Both the position numbers and the translations under genes were made by a program. Below the pieces are notes generated by a model. The model did no database searches. It had not been told where the DNA came from and saw only the letters and a program-made list of their open reading frames with translations. Of a stretch of 51,455 nt of DNA, positions 44,914 to 51,455 are shown piece after piece (position 1 is the stretch's first letter; each line of letters opens with the position of its first letter). The stretch lies in assembly GCA_021201335.1 (NCBI GenBank), contig JAJQFD010000011.1, positions 1-51,455 on the forward strand. The letters run 5' to 3'. The stretch is from Bacteroides sp. (lineage in GTDB: Bacteria > Bacteroidota > Bacteroidia > Bacteroidales > Bacteroidaceae).

Positions 44914-44921
44914 TATTTTTG
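44914..44921 (+). promoter_or_regulatory. -7 box of the radical SAM/flavodiiron/nagB group
   Basis: TATTTTTG matches TAnnTTTG, 22 bases before the ATG at 44943. Confidence 0.4.
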
Positions 44922-44942
44922 TCTTCCTAAATAAATATCTGT

Positions 44943-45869
44943 ATGAGTCAGCCCTTTCTATATAATGAATTCTCTGCTTTTTTAAAGAAATATTTTCCTT
45001 ATAAAGTCCAAAAAATTTCTTTGAATGCAGGGTTCACTTGTCCCAACCGTGACGGAACCAAGGGGGAAGGGGGATGTACTTATTGTAATAACCAGACATT
45101 TAATCCGGATTATTGCCGCACTGAAAAGACGATTACACAGCAACTGGAAGAAGGAAAAGTTTTCTTTGCCCGGAAATATCCGGAGATGAAATTTCTGGCT
45201 TACTTCCAGGCATATACGAATACGTATGGGGGCATTGAAGACTTAAAGAAGAAATATGAGGAAGCATTACAGACACGGGATGTAGTGGGGCTGGTGATTG
45301 GTACACGCCCCGATTGTATGCCTGATATCTTGTTGGATTACTTGGAAGAACTATCGAAAAGTTTTTTTGTTTTAGTAGAATATGGGATTGAAAGTACCCG
45401 TGATGCTACTTTACGACGAATTAACAGAGGGCATACATTTGCGGAGACGGTGGATGTAGTGCAAAGAACAGCTGCCAGAGGTTTGTTGACGGGAGGCCAT
45501 GTTATTCTTGGTTTACCGGGAGAAACACGGGAAGATATAATCCGGCAGGCTTCTGATATTTCCGCTCTTCCTCTTACGACTTTGAAGATTCATCAATTGC
45601 AACTGATTCGTGGTACGAAAATGGCACGGGAGTACGAAATCAATCCGGAGGCATTTAATCTTTTCCGGTTGGATGATTACATAGATGTTGTAATTGATTA
45701 CCTGGAACACTTGCGGCCGGACATCGTTTTGGAGAGATTTATCTCGCAGTCGCCCAAAGAGCTACTGATAGCTCCTGACTGGGGATTAAAGAACTATGAG
45801 TTTACTGCAAGGGTACAAAAAAGGATGAGAGAAAGGGAAGCGTATCAAGGGAAAGCCTTATCTTTGTAA
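44943..45869 (+). CDS. TIGR01212-type radical SAM protein (YhcC-like)
   Basis: The 308-residue product starts with FPYKVQKISLNAGFTCPNRD and has the cluster cysteines in an unusual spacing, Cys 33, Cys 45 and Cys 48 (CPNRDGTKGEGGCTYC), which is diagnostic for this radical SAM subgroup. Later it has VEYGIESTRDATLRRINRGH and HVILGLPGETREDIIRQA. The exact reaction is unknown to me. It is followed 26 bases later by the flavodiiron gene. Confidence 0.92.
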   Translation: MSQPFLYNEFSAFLKKYFPYKVQKISLNAGFTCPNRDGTKGEGGCTYCNNQTFNPDYCRTEKTITQQLEEGKVFFARKYPEMKFLAYFQAYTNTYGGIEDLKKKYEEALQTRDVVGLVIGTRPDCMPDILLDYLEELSKSFFVLVEYGIESTRDATLRRINRGHTFAETVDVVQRTAARGLLTGGHVILGLPGETREDIIRQASDISALPLTTLKIHQLQLIRGTKMAREYEINPEAFNLFRLDDYIDVVIDYLEHLRPDIVLERFISQSPKELLIAPDWGLKNYEFTARVQKRMREREAYQGKALSL

Positions 45870-45895
45870 CTTCAAATTTAAATTGTTATATTATA

Positions 45896-47092
45896 ATGAT
45901 AAAAGATAAAACTCTGATCAAAGGAAAAGTACATTATGTAGGGGTGAATGACCGCACGAAGCACTCGTTTGAAAATATGTGGCCGTTGCCTTATGGTGTG
46001 TCTTACAACTCTTATTTAATTGAAGACGAAAAAATAGCTTTGGTGGATACGGTAGATGCCTGCTATTTCGATGTGTTTTTACATAAAATCAAGAATGTGA
46101 TTGGCGAACGTCCCATTGATTACCTGATTATTAATCACATGGAGCCGGATCATTCGGGATCAATCAGCCTGATTAAACATTATTATCCTAATATAACCAT
46201 TGTGGGCAATCGGAAAACGTTCGATATGATTGAAGGTTTTTATGGAGTAACCGGCGAACAGATATGTATAACGGAAGGAGATACGCTGGAACTGGGATAT
46301 CACAAACTGACTTTCTACATCACTCCAATGGTGCACTGGCCGGAAACGATGATGACCTACGACCATACCGAACAAATGCTTTTCTCCGGGGATGCCTTCG
46401 GTTGTTTCGGAGCTTTGCACGGTGGCTTTATAGATGCCCGGATCAACACCGATATATATTGGAACGAAATGTACCGTTACTATTCTAATATAGTGGGTAA
46501 ATACGGTTCTCCGGTTCAGAAGGCTTTGCAGAAATTAAGTACATTGCCAATTTCCGCCATTTGTTCTACGCACGGACCTGTGTGGACGGAGCAAATTGAA
46601 AAGGTTGTGGGCATTTACAACCAACTGAGTTTGTACGAAGCCAAAGAAGGTGTCGTGATCATTTACGGCAGTATGTATGGCAACACAGAGCAGATGGCCG
46701 AGTGTATAGCTGCTGAACTTTCTGCCCAAGGTGTGAAAGATATTGTGATGCATAATGTCAGCAAGAGTCATTCCTCTTTTATCCTGGCGGATGTCTTTAA
46801 ATACAAGGGTATCATTGTGGGTAGTCCAACTTACAATAACCAACTTTATCCCGAAGTAGAAAGTATGCTGAGTAAAATAGCTGCCCGCGACATTAAAGGT
46901 CGTATTTTTGGATATTTCGGTTCATTTTGTTGGGCGGGTGCTGCTGTAAAACGCATTACCGAGTTCATGGAAAAGACCAAATTTGAAGTAATAGCCGAAC
47001 CGGTGGAAATGAAGCAATCCATGAAACCGGATACTTTCGAAGCTTGCGAAAAGTTAGCACAGGCTATGGCAAATGCATTAAAATCAAAATAA
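45896..47092 (+). CDS. Flavodiiron protein (FprA-type A-flavoprotein)
   Basis: Reduces O2 or NO to water or N2O, protecting an anaerobe. The 398-residue product has an N-terminal metallo-beta-lactamase-like diiron domain (about 1-245) with HMEPDH (His 81, Glu 83, Asp 85, His 86), the next ligands MVHWPET (His 147) and FSGDAFG, and STHGPVW. A C-terminal flavodoxin domain (about 253-398) has the FMN loop YGSMYGNTEQMAE and later GSPTYNNQLYPE. No rubredoxin domain is fused, so electrons must come from a separate rubredoxin or similar donor. Confidence 0.93.
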   Translation: MIKDKTLIKGKVHYVGVNDRTKHSFENMWPLPYGVSYNSYLIEDEKIALVDTVDACYFDVFLHKIKNVIGERPIDYLIINHMEPDHSGSISLIKHYYPNITIVGNRKTFDMIEGFYGVTGEQICITEGDTLELGYHKLTFYITPMVHWPETMMTYDHTEQMLFSGDAFGCFGALHGGFIDARINTDIYWNEMYRYYSNIVGKYGSPVQKALQKLSTLPISAICSTHGPVWTEQIEKVVGIYNQLSLYEAKEGVVIIYGSMYGNTEQMAECIAAELSAQGVKDIVMHNVSKSHSSFILADVFKYKGIIVGSPTYNNQLYPEVESMLSKIAARDIKGRIFGYFGSFCWAGAAVKRITEFMEKTKFEVIAEPVEMKQSMKPDTFEACEKLAQAMANALKSK

Positions 47093-47116
47093 TTCAAACC
47101 ATAAAATTAAAACATC

Positions 47117-47926
47117 ATGAGACTCATTATTCAACCCGATTATCAAAATGTTTCCCAATGGGCGGCTAATTATGTAGCAGCAAAAATAAATAAGGCAAAT
47201 CCTACAACCGACAAACCGTTTGTTTTGGGTTTACCTACCGGATCTTCTCCGTTGGGTATGTACAAAGCATTGATTGACCTGAACAAAAAAGGAGTGGTTT
47301 CTTTTAAAAATGTAGTAACCTTCAATATGGATGAATACGTGGGCTTGCCTCAACAACATCCGGAAAGTTATTATTCCTTTATGTGGAATAACTTTTTCAG
47401 TCATGTAGACATTGTACGTGAAAATGTGAATATCCTCAATGGCAATGCCGATAACCTGGAAGAAGAATGTGCCCGTTACGAAGGATTGATTGCTTCTTAT
47501 GGTGGTATTGATTTGTTCCTCGGTGGTATTGGTCCGGATGGACATATCGCGTTCAACGAGCCAGGTTCATCACTCTCTTCCCGTACCCGCGTGAAAACAC
47601 TAACCACTGATACAATCATTGCCAATTCCCGTTTTTTTGATAACGATGTGAACAAGGTTCCTAAAATCGCTCTGACGGTAGGAGTAGGTACTGTACTTGC
47701 TGCTCGTGAGGTATTGATTATTGTGAACGGTCATAATAAGGCGCGCGCCTTGTATCATGCGGTAGAAGGTTCAATCAATCAGATGTGGACGATCAGTGCG
47801 TTGCAGATGCATGAGAAGGGTATCATTGTTTGTGATGATGCGGCTACTCATGAGTTGAAGGTGGGGACTTATCGGTATTTTAAAGATATTGAATCGGCGA
47901 ATTTGGATCCGGCGACGTTGTTGTAG
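47117..47926 (+). CDS. nagB: Glucosamine-6-phosphate deaminase
   Basis: Converts glucosamine-6-phosphate to fructose-6-phosphate and ammonia, the route by which amino sugars enter glycolysis. The 269 residues match E. coli NagB (266). Family landmarks are [28 protein letters not shown] (catalytic Asp), [17 protein letters not shown] (Asp, His, Glu) and [19 protein letters not shown]. It lies 24 bases after the flavodiiron gene. The terminator after it ends this group. Confidence 0.95.
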   Translation: MRLIIQPDYQNVSQWAANYVAAKINKANPTTDKPFVLGLPTGSSPLGMYKALIDLNKKGVVSFKNVVTFNMDEYVGLPQQHPESYYSFMWNNFFSHVDIVRENVNILNGNADNLEEECARYEGLIASYGGIDLFLGGIGPDGHIAFNEPGSSLSSRTRVKTLTTDTIIANSRFFDNDVNKVPKIALTVGVGTVLAAREVLIIVNGHNKARALYHAVEGSINQMWTISALQMHEKGIIVCDDAATHELKVGTYRYFKDIESANLDPATLL

Positions 47927-47953
47927 GTAAGAAAATATAGCTGATTCCGAAGT

Positions 47954-48010
47954 AAAGCGAAGGATTTGTTTTATGACTGTGTTACGGTTATAGAGCAAAT
48001 CCTTCGCTTT
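47954..48010 (+). terminator. Terminator after nagB
   Basis: AAAGCGAAGGATTTG (47954-47968) pairs exactly with CAAATCCTTCGCTTT (47996-48010), 15 bp, loop of 27 bases, followed by a T-rich stretch. Confidence 0.75.
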
Positions 48011-48139
48011 GTTTATAGAGCGTAATCTTTTAACGCCAGAGGAATTTTAGATGAATAATAGGATGTTATTTCGTAAAATAAGGTGAACTTTTATGCTTTC
48101 AAACATTAGCTTTTCAGGTTAATATAAAACAAGAAAGTT

Positions 48140-48147
48140 TATATTTG
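48140..48147 (+). promoter_or_regulatory. -7 box of the secreted-protein unit
   Basis: TATATTTG, exact match. Transcription would start near 48154, giving a leader of about 88 bases that contains an inverted repeat: GACCCTCCCC at 48172-48181 with GGGGAGGGCC at 48226-48235. Confidence 0.5.
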
Positions 48148-48241
48148 TAATATGTCAAAATCTATTTTATTGACCCTCCCCCTATGATAAATTAAAATTG
48201 GATTGTATATTGATGTAAACTGGTCGGGGAGGGCCAAAAGT

Positions 48242-48387
48242 ATGAGAATCTTTTTATTAACCTTATCTATTTTATGTGGAGTATTAATGTATGCCCAAGA
48301 TAAACTAAGGAAGTAACGATTCTTGAAAATCATAATTATTTCAGTCTAATGGAGAGTATTTACAATTCAGATATAATGAGACGATGA
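48242..48387 (+). pseudogene. Frameshifted small secreted protein
   Basis: ATG 48242 encodes a clean signal peptide, MRIFLLTLSILCGVLMYAQD, then stops at TAA 48314. In another frame starting just before, KEVTILENHNYFSLMESIYN continues to a TGA at 48385-48387 that overlaps the next gene's ATG (48384) as ATGA. A +1 insertion or 2-base loss near 48306 would join them. So it is probably a decayed small exported protein, or only a short signal-peptide fragment. It has its own promoter. Confidence 0.45.
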
Positions 48388-49163
48388 AAATGATATATAT
48401 ATTACTAACACTTTTTTATGGATTCAATTTATGCGCAGCTAATGCAAAGGGCCAGAAAGAAAATATTCCCGATTCACTTCTTATACCTGCTGTTTGGCAT
48501 GTTTTAGAGGATTATTATAGTTATTATTATCAATATCCAGATTCAACAAATCAAGTTTCTGAATTTGTGGAGGAAATGTTACAAACGAATAAGGATAAAT
48601 CTATACATTTTTTAGATCCATATTCTTTTAATAATTATTTTTTAGTTCAAACATACCTTGATAGAGGTGTAAGTATATATAAGTCTCAGGAATATATGAA
48701 TGTTACCTATAATGAACAAGTCGAGAAAATTCCTATTGAACATATAGGATTTCAAGTTTGTGAGATTGATTTGTTTATTGGTGATTCTCCTAACGGATAT
48801 GAAGCTTTTTTATCAAAATTTTTGAAAGCAAGATTTTATGATTTACAGGGAAAGGCTATAATTATTACTCGTGAATTGAATTCTGAACTGAAAGAACTTC
48901 AATATTCACTTCGAAGGAAATACCTTCTATTGGGGACATTTGGATTTCGTAAATATCAATATGAAGATATTGAAGTACCAATACGAGTAGTTATGATGTA
49001 TAATGTTAAAAAAGGTCTAAAATATTATTGCTCATCAAAAGATATAGATAATAAATTATTGTATTACAAGGCTCTGGAGTCTTCTTTAGAAGAATTTTGT
49101 AGTAAAAAGGATCTATCTCAAATGTATTTTCTATCACCAGATTATTATTCTATTTTGCCATAA
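48384..49163 (+). CDS. Exported protein of unknown function
   Basis: The 259-residue product has a signal peptide ending near LCAANA (about residue 20). The rest is acidic and rich in Tyr, Phe, Leu and Lys, with no recognised motif (for example VWHVLEDYYSYYYQYPDSTN). AT-rich codon use differs from the neighbours at 44-47 kb. It follows the frameshifted fragment and precedes an Rhs core remnant, so it may be an orphan gene of an Rhs toxin locus, such as an immunity protein; this is inference only. Confidence 0.6.
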   Translation: MKMIYILLTLFYGFNLCAANAKGQKENIPDSLLIPAVWHVLEDYYSYYYQYPDSTNQVSEFVEEMLQTNKDKSIHFLDPYSFNNYFLVQTYLDRGVSIYKSQEYMNVTYNEQVEKIPIEHIGFQVCEIDLFIGDSPNGYEAFLSKFLKARFYDLQGKAIIITRELNSELKELQYSLRRKYLLLGTFGFRKYQYEDIEVPIRVVMMYNVKKGLKYYCSSKDIDNKLLYYKALESSLEEFCSKKDLSQMYFLSPDYYSILP

Positions 49164-49447
49164 CTGCCTATCTATTCTGGATAGGAAATGGAAAATACCA
49201 TTTTTATATTCAGGATCACTTAGGAAAATTGATACGATTATGAGGCCAGGCAAATGGATCCGGTATTGGGAAGATTTACGACGATGGATCCGATGGGAGA
49301 AAAGTATTATAGCTGGTCGCCATATGCTTATGTAATGAATAACCCAATGAAATATATCCCTTTAGAGAACCTTTCAAGACGGCCAATAGAAATATTCGTT
49401 CAATTCCAGGAGCTGTTAAATGGTATATTAATAAAGTAATCAATTAG
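49164..49447 (+). pseudogene. Rhs/YD-repeat core remnant
   Basis: Two pieces of an Rhs-repeat-associated core are fused with a deletion between them. Piece 1 reads AYLFWIGNGKYHFYIQDHLG then KLIRL, and stops at TGA 49241. Piece 2, in another frame from 49243, reads EARQMDPVLGRFTTMDPMGE then KYYSWSPYAYVMNNPMKYI; both are typical Rhs core sequence. The part normally lying between them (about 20 or more residues before the GARQ segment) is missing. After NNPMKYI the usual DPDG is absent. A further frame, ending at TAG 49445, reads PFREPFKTANRNIRSIPGAV then KWYINKVIN. This is a relic of an Rhs toxin gene. Confidence 0.75.
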
Positions 49448-49452
49448 AAGCA

Positions 49453-49911
49453 GTGAAAGAATTTATTATAATTAGTACGTTATTTTTCTTTATTTCTTGT
49501 AACTCTAAACAAAAAGAAGTCAGTCATTGCAATTTTAGTGCTTTACAAAATAATGTATTTGTTAAAGCATCGAAATACCAGGGTGGAAGGTTTGTCTTAT
49601 CTTTTTCTAAAGACAGTCTAAATTTCAATAACAAAAATGATTTCATAGAATTTAAAACAGGTAGCTATGTACAAATAGTATTAGACTCAACAAATATCCA
49701 TGTTGTTTCTCATGGGAATATTTATATTGAAAAAACAAATAGTCAGTTATTTAAAATAGATACTGTTCCTGAACTCGAATTCAAAAAATATATTTCTCAG
49801 TATAAAGAAAACAACTCTTTTTATAATCTCATTACTGTAGACACTAAGGAGTATAGTATATGGGTTAACGGACAGCTAGTTAAAAAAGGAGATATATATG
49901 GAGGATGGTAA
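49453..49911 (+). CDS. Small lipoprotein beside an Rhs remnant
   Basis: Starts at GTG 49453, five bases after the Rhs remnant's last stop, with a lipoprotein signal ending FFISC (Cys 16). The 152-residue product is polar and beta-rich with no motif I know. Its place right after an Rhs remnant is typical of immunity proteins for Rhs toxins, but that is inference. Confidence 0.6.
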   Translation: MKEFIIISTLFFFISCNSKQKEVSHCNFSALQNNVFVKASKYQGGRFVLSFSKDSLNFNNKNDFIEFKTGSYVQIVLDSTNIHVVSHGNIYIEKTNSQLFKIDTVPELEFKKYISQYKENNSFYNLITVDTKEYSIWVNGQLVKKGDIYGGW

Positions 49912-49966
49912 AAGTGTTCAATATTTGTATAAGTGGAATATTTTTAGAGTCTGTTAAAATTTTTAA

Positions 49967-49991
49967 GGCACTGTCCACAATATTGTGTAAA
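49967..49991 (+). repeat. Left terminal inverted repeat of the IS256-type element
   Basis: This 25-base end starts GGCACTGTCCACAA and ends TTGTGTAAA. The right end (51299-51323), read in reverse, starts GGGACTATCCCAAA and ends TTGTGTAAA. They match at 20 of 25 positions. Confidence 0.8.
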
Positions 49992-50060
49992 TGATACAAC
50001 TGCAGGTATTCTTACTTGCAGTTTTTTTTATTTATGTATAACTTTGATAAAAGCTTTATT

Positions 50061-51267
50061 ATGGACATTCCCAAAGAATTTTTAAGTAAAGAATTTGTTA
50101 GTCAGTTTAAGACTGCTGACGATGTAGACAGTTTTCCTTCGCGATCTTCACTCCCAGTTGTATGAGCAGATGCTTGATGGTGAACTTGATGTTCACTTAG
50201 GCTACGAAAAGCATTCTTCTTCCGGCAATAACAGTGGTAATTCCCGTAATGGTAGATTTTCTAAGAAAATCCAGACCGAACACCGTGAGTCTGTGATCGA
50301 CATTCCCCGTGACCGTGAAGGCAGCTTTGAGCCTGTGATTATACCTAAACACCAAAGTCGTGGTATGTCTATCGAGCGTCTTGTCATATCCTTATATGCT
50401 AAAGGCATGAGTGTTTCCGACATTGAGTCTGAGATGGCCGAAATTTATAAGATTAACCTGTCCACTTCTGCCATCTCCGTCATTACCAGCAAAGTATCCC
50501 AGGCTGCATTAGAATGGCAGAATCGTCCTTTAGATAGTCTGTATATGATTGTGTGGATGGACGGGATTGTTTTCAAGGCCCGCGAAAACGGTAAAGTGAT
50601 TAATAAAACAGTTTACCTATGTGTAGGTTTAAACAAAGATGGTTTTAAAGAAGTCCTGGGTATGTGGGTTGGTAAAACTGAAAGCGCTTCCTTCTGGATG
50701 GGTGTTTTAACTGATCTAAAAGCCCGGGGAGTAGAAGATATTCTCATTACAGTAACCGATAACCTAAATGGATTTACGGACACTATAAAAAGTGTAGTTC
50801 CTGAGTCTACTACACAAATATGTGTAGTTCATCAAATCAGGAACTCTTGTCGGTACGTGGTATGGAAAGAGAAAAAAGAGTTCTCTGCGGATCTTAAAAA
50901 TATCTACAATGCCCCTACAAAAGAAGCCGCGGGTGTGGGACTTGATCTCTTCGAGAAAAAATGGGGTACTAAATATCCTTATGCCATCCGATCCTGGAGA
51001 AACAATTGGGATGAATTAACCTCGTTCTATGATTTTCCGGTCGAGATCAGAAAGATCATTTATACCACCAATCTAATAGAAAACCTCAATGGGAAAATTA
51101 GAAAGTATACCAAAAACAAACTTTCATTCCCTAATGATGATGCCTTGAAAAAGTCGGTATATCTGGCTGTAGCGGAAATTGAAAAGAAATGGTATCAACC
51201 GATTTGGAACTGGGGGATAATATTTAACCAGTTTTTGACTATATTTGAAAATCGGATTAAGGTATAG
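50061..51267 (+). pseudogene. IS256-family transposase (Transposase_mut), one-base frameshift
   Basis: Full product would be about 400 residues, normal for the family. The reading frame from ATG 50061 (MDIPKEFLSKEFVSQFKTAD) reaches [12 protein letters not shown] then stops at 50162. Removing one T from TTTT at 50132-50135 gives [20 protein letters not shown], continuing without interruption to the end. The main frame holds the DDE core with [16 protein letters not shown], then [12 protein letters not shown], and the family motif [19 protein letters not shown] near the C-terminus. The shift makes the element probably inactive unless slippage occurs. Confidence 0.85.
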
Positions 51268-51298
51268 ACCCTAATCCGATTACCTGTAAGTTTTACTG

Positions 51299-51323
51299 TT
51301 TACACAAAATTTGGGATAGTCCC
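51299..51323 (-). repeat. Right terminal inverted repeat of the IS256-type element
   Basis: On the plus strand it reads TTTACACAAAATTTGGGATA then GTCCC; reversed, it matches the left end at 20 of 25 bases. Confidence 0.8.
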
Positions 51324-51343
51324 AATTTTATTGATTAATAGTT

Positions 51344-51455
51344 TTATAGAAGCAATTTGACCATCTCTTCCGCCGAGTCAAAGGTTGTTTCATAATTACA
51401 GCATAATCTTCGATTATAGTCAAACCAAGCGAATGTTCGTTCAATTACCCATCGT
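51344..51455 (-). CDS. IS5-type transposase, 3' end (partial)
   Basis: Read leftward from the window edge: RWVIERTFAWFDYNRRLCCN then YETTFDSAEEMVKLLL, ending at TAA 51346-51344. The R-W-V-I-E-R-T-F-A-W segment with the catalytic-type Glu is characteristic of the C-terminal end of IS5-type DDE transposases. The rest lies beyond the window. It lies about 20 bases from the IS256-type right end, so two insertion sequences are adjacent here. Confidence 0.85.
   Translation of the reverse strand, partial: RWVIERTFAWFDYNRRLCCNYETTFDSAEEMVKLLL

Larger units (their letters stand above)
49967..51323 (+). mobile_element. IS256-family insertion sequence, transposase frameshifted
   Basis: About 1.36 kb, bounded by 25-base inverted repeats and containing a single transposase gene that is interrupted by one frameshift. 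The flanks (ATTTTTAA on the left, AATTTTAT on the right) do not form a clear 8-base target duplication, so it may have been altered after insertion or be part of a composite. Confidence 0.8.

Noticed and set aside
49959..49966. Target-site duplication for the IS256-type element
   Set aside because: The left flank ATTTTTAA and right flank AATTTTAT are both A/T-rich but not identical, so a duplication cannot be claimed.

Overview
The window looks like a gut Bacteroidales chromosome, most likely Parabacteroides or a close relative. The evidence is SusC/SusD pairs, a hybrid two-component system, lipoproteins with SSC- or ASC-type lipoboxes, weak Shine-Dalgarno sequences, an HU-HIG type DNA-binding protein, and many promoters matching the Bacteroidetes -7 box TAnnTTTG. 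The genus is an inference. I saw no tRNA, rRNA or CRISPR array.

Left part (1-17263): an orphan small secreted protein gene (987-1538) lies between two copies of the same terminator hairpin. A leftward polysaccharide utilization locus follows. Its hybrid two-component regulator (17160-12976) precedes an apparent operon of a GH88 unsaturated glucuronyl hydrolase, a two-domain alginate-lyase-superfamily lyase, SusC, SusD and two IPT/TIG surface lipoproteins, from a promoter at 12963-12956 to a terminator at 1566-1611. The enzymes suggest a uronic-acid polymer such as glucuronan, alginate or a related glycan. The lyase gene carries an in-frame TGA where its second domain has Trp. The first IPT lipoprotein has a one-base homopolymer shift at its start codon.

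Middle (17274-31335): an ABC-2 type export operon (TolC, HlyD, two permeases, no ATPase visible); an HU-like gene with a long hairpin at the start of its predicted leader; a B12-binding-domain radical SAM protein; a palindromic intergenic repeat; and an L-fucose catabolic operon (fucR, fucI, fucA, mutarotase, fucP) without fucK. A matching 15-bp motif sits upstream of both fucI and fucR. A compact membrane-lipid cassette follows (CDP-alcohol phosphatidyltransferase, CdsA-like protein, dolichol/phytol kinase-like protein); its last gene is frameshifted in an 8-T run.

Right part (32642-51455): a zinc-ribbon protein and a small unknown protein; a lipoprotein/outer-membrane beta-barrel pair; then a three-gene RNA repair cassette (Hen1 methyltransferase, RNA ligase, T4-type polynucleotide kinase-phosphatase). 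This matches the Pnkp1-Rnl-Hen1 type of RNA repair system and is the most interesting system here. Next to it are a Dna2-like nuclease-helicase and an AraC/GyrI-type regulator. After a gene-poor 1.1 kb come a TIGR01212-type radical SAM protein, a flavodiiron protein and nagB. The end is accessory DNA: a decayed small secreted protein, an unknown secreted protein, an Rhs core remnant with an adjacent small lipoprotein, a frameshifted IS256-family element with both terminal inverted repeats, and the 3' end of an IS5-type transposase.

Several genes are broken by single-base events (3 homopolymer indels and 1 nonsense codon). These could be biological (phase variation, decay) or sequencing errors, and should be checked against reads.
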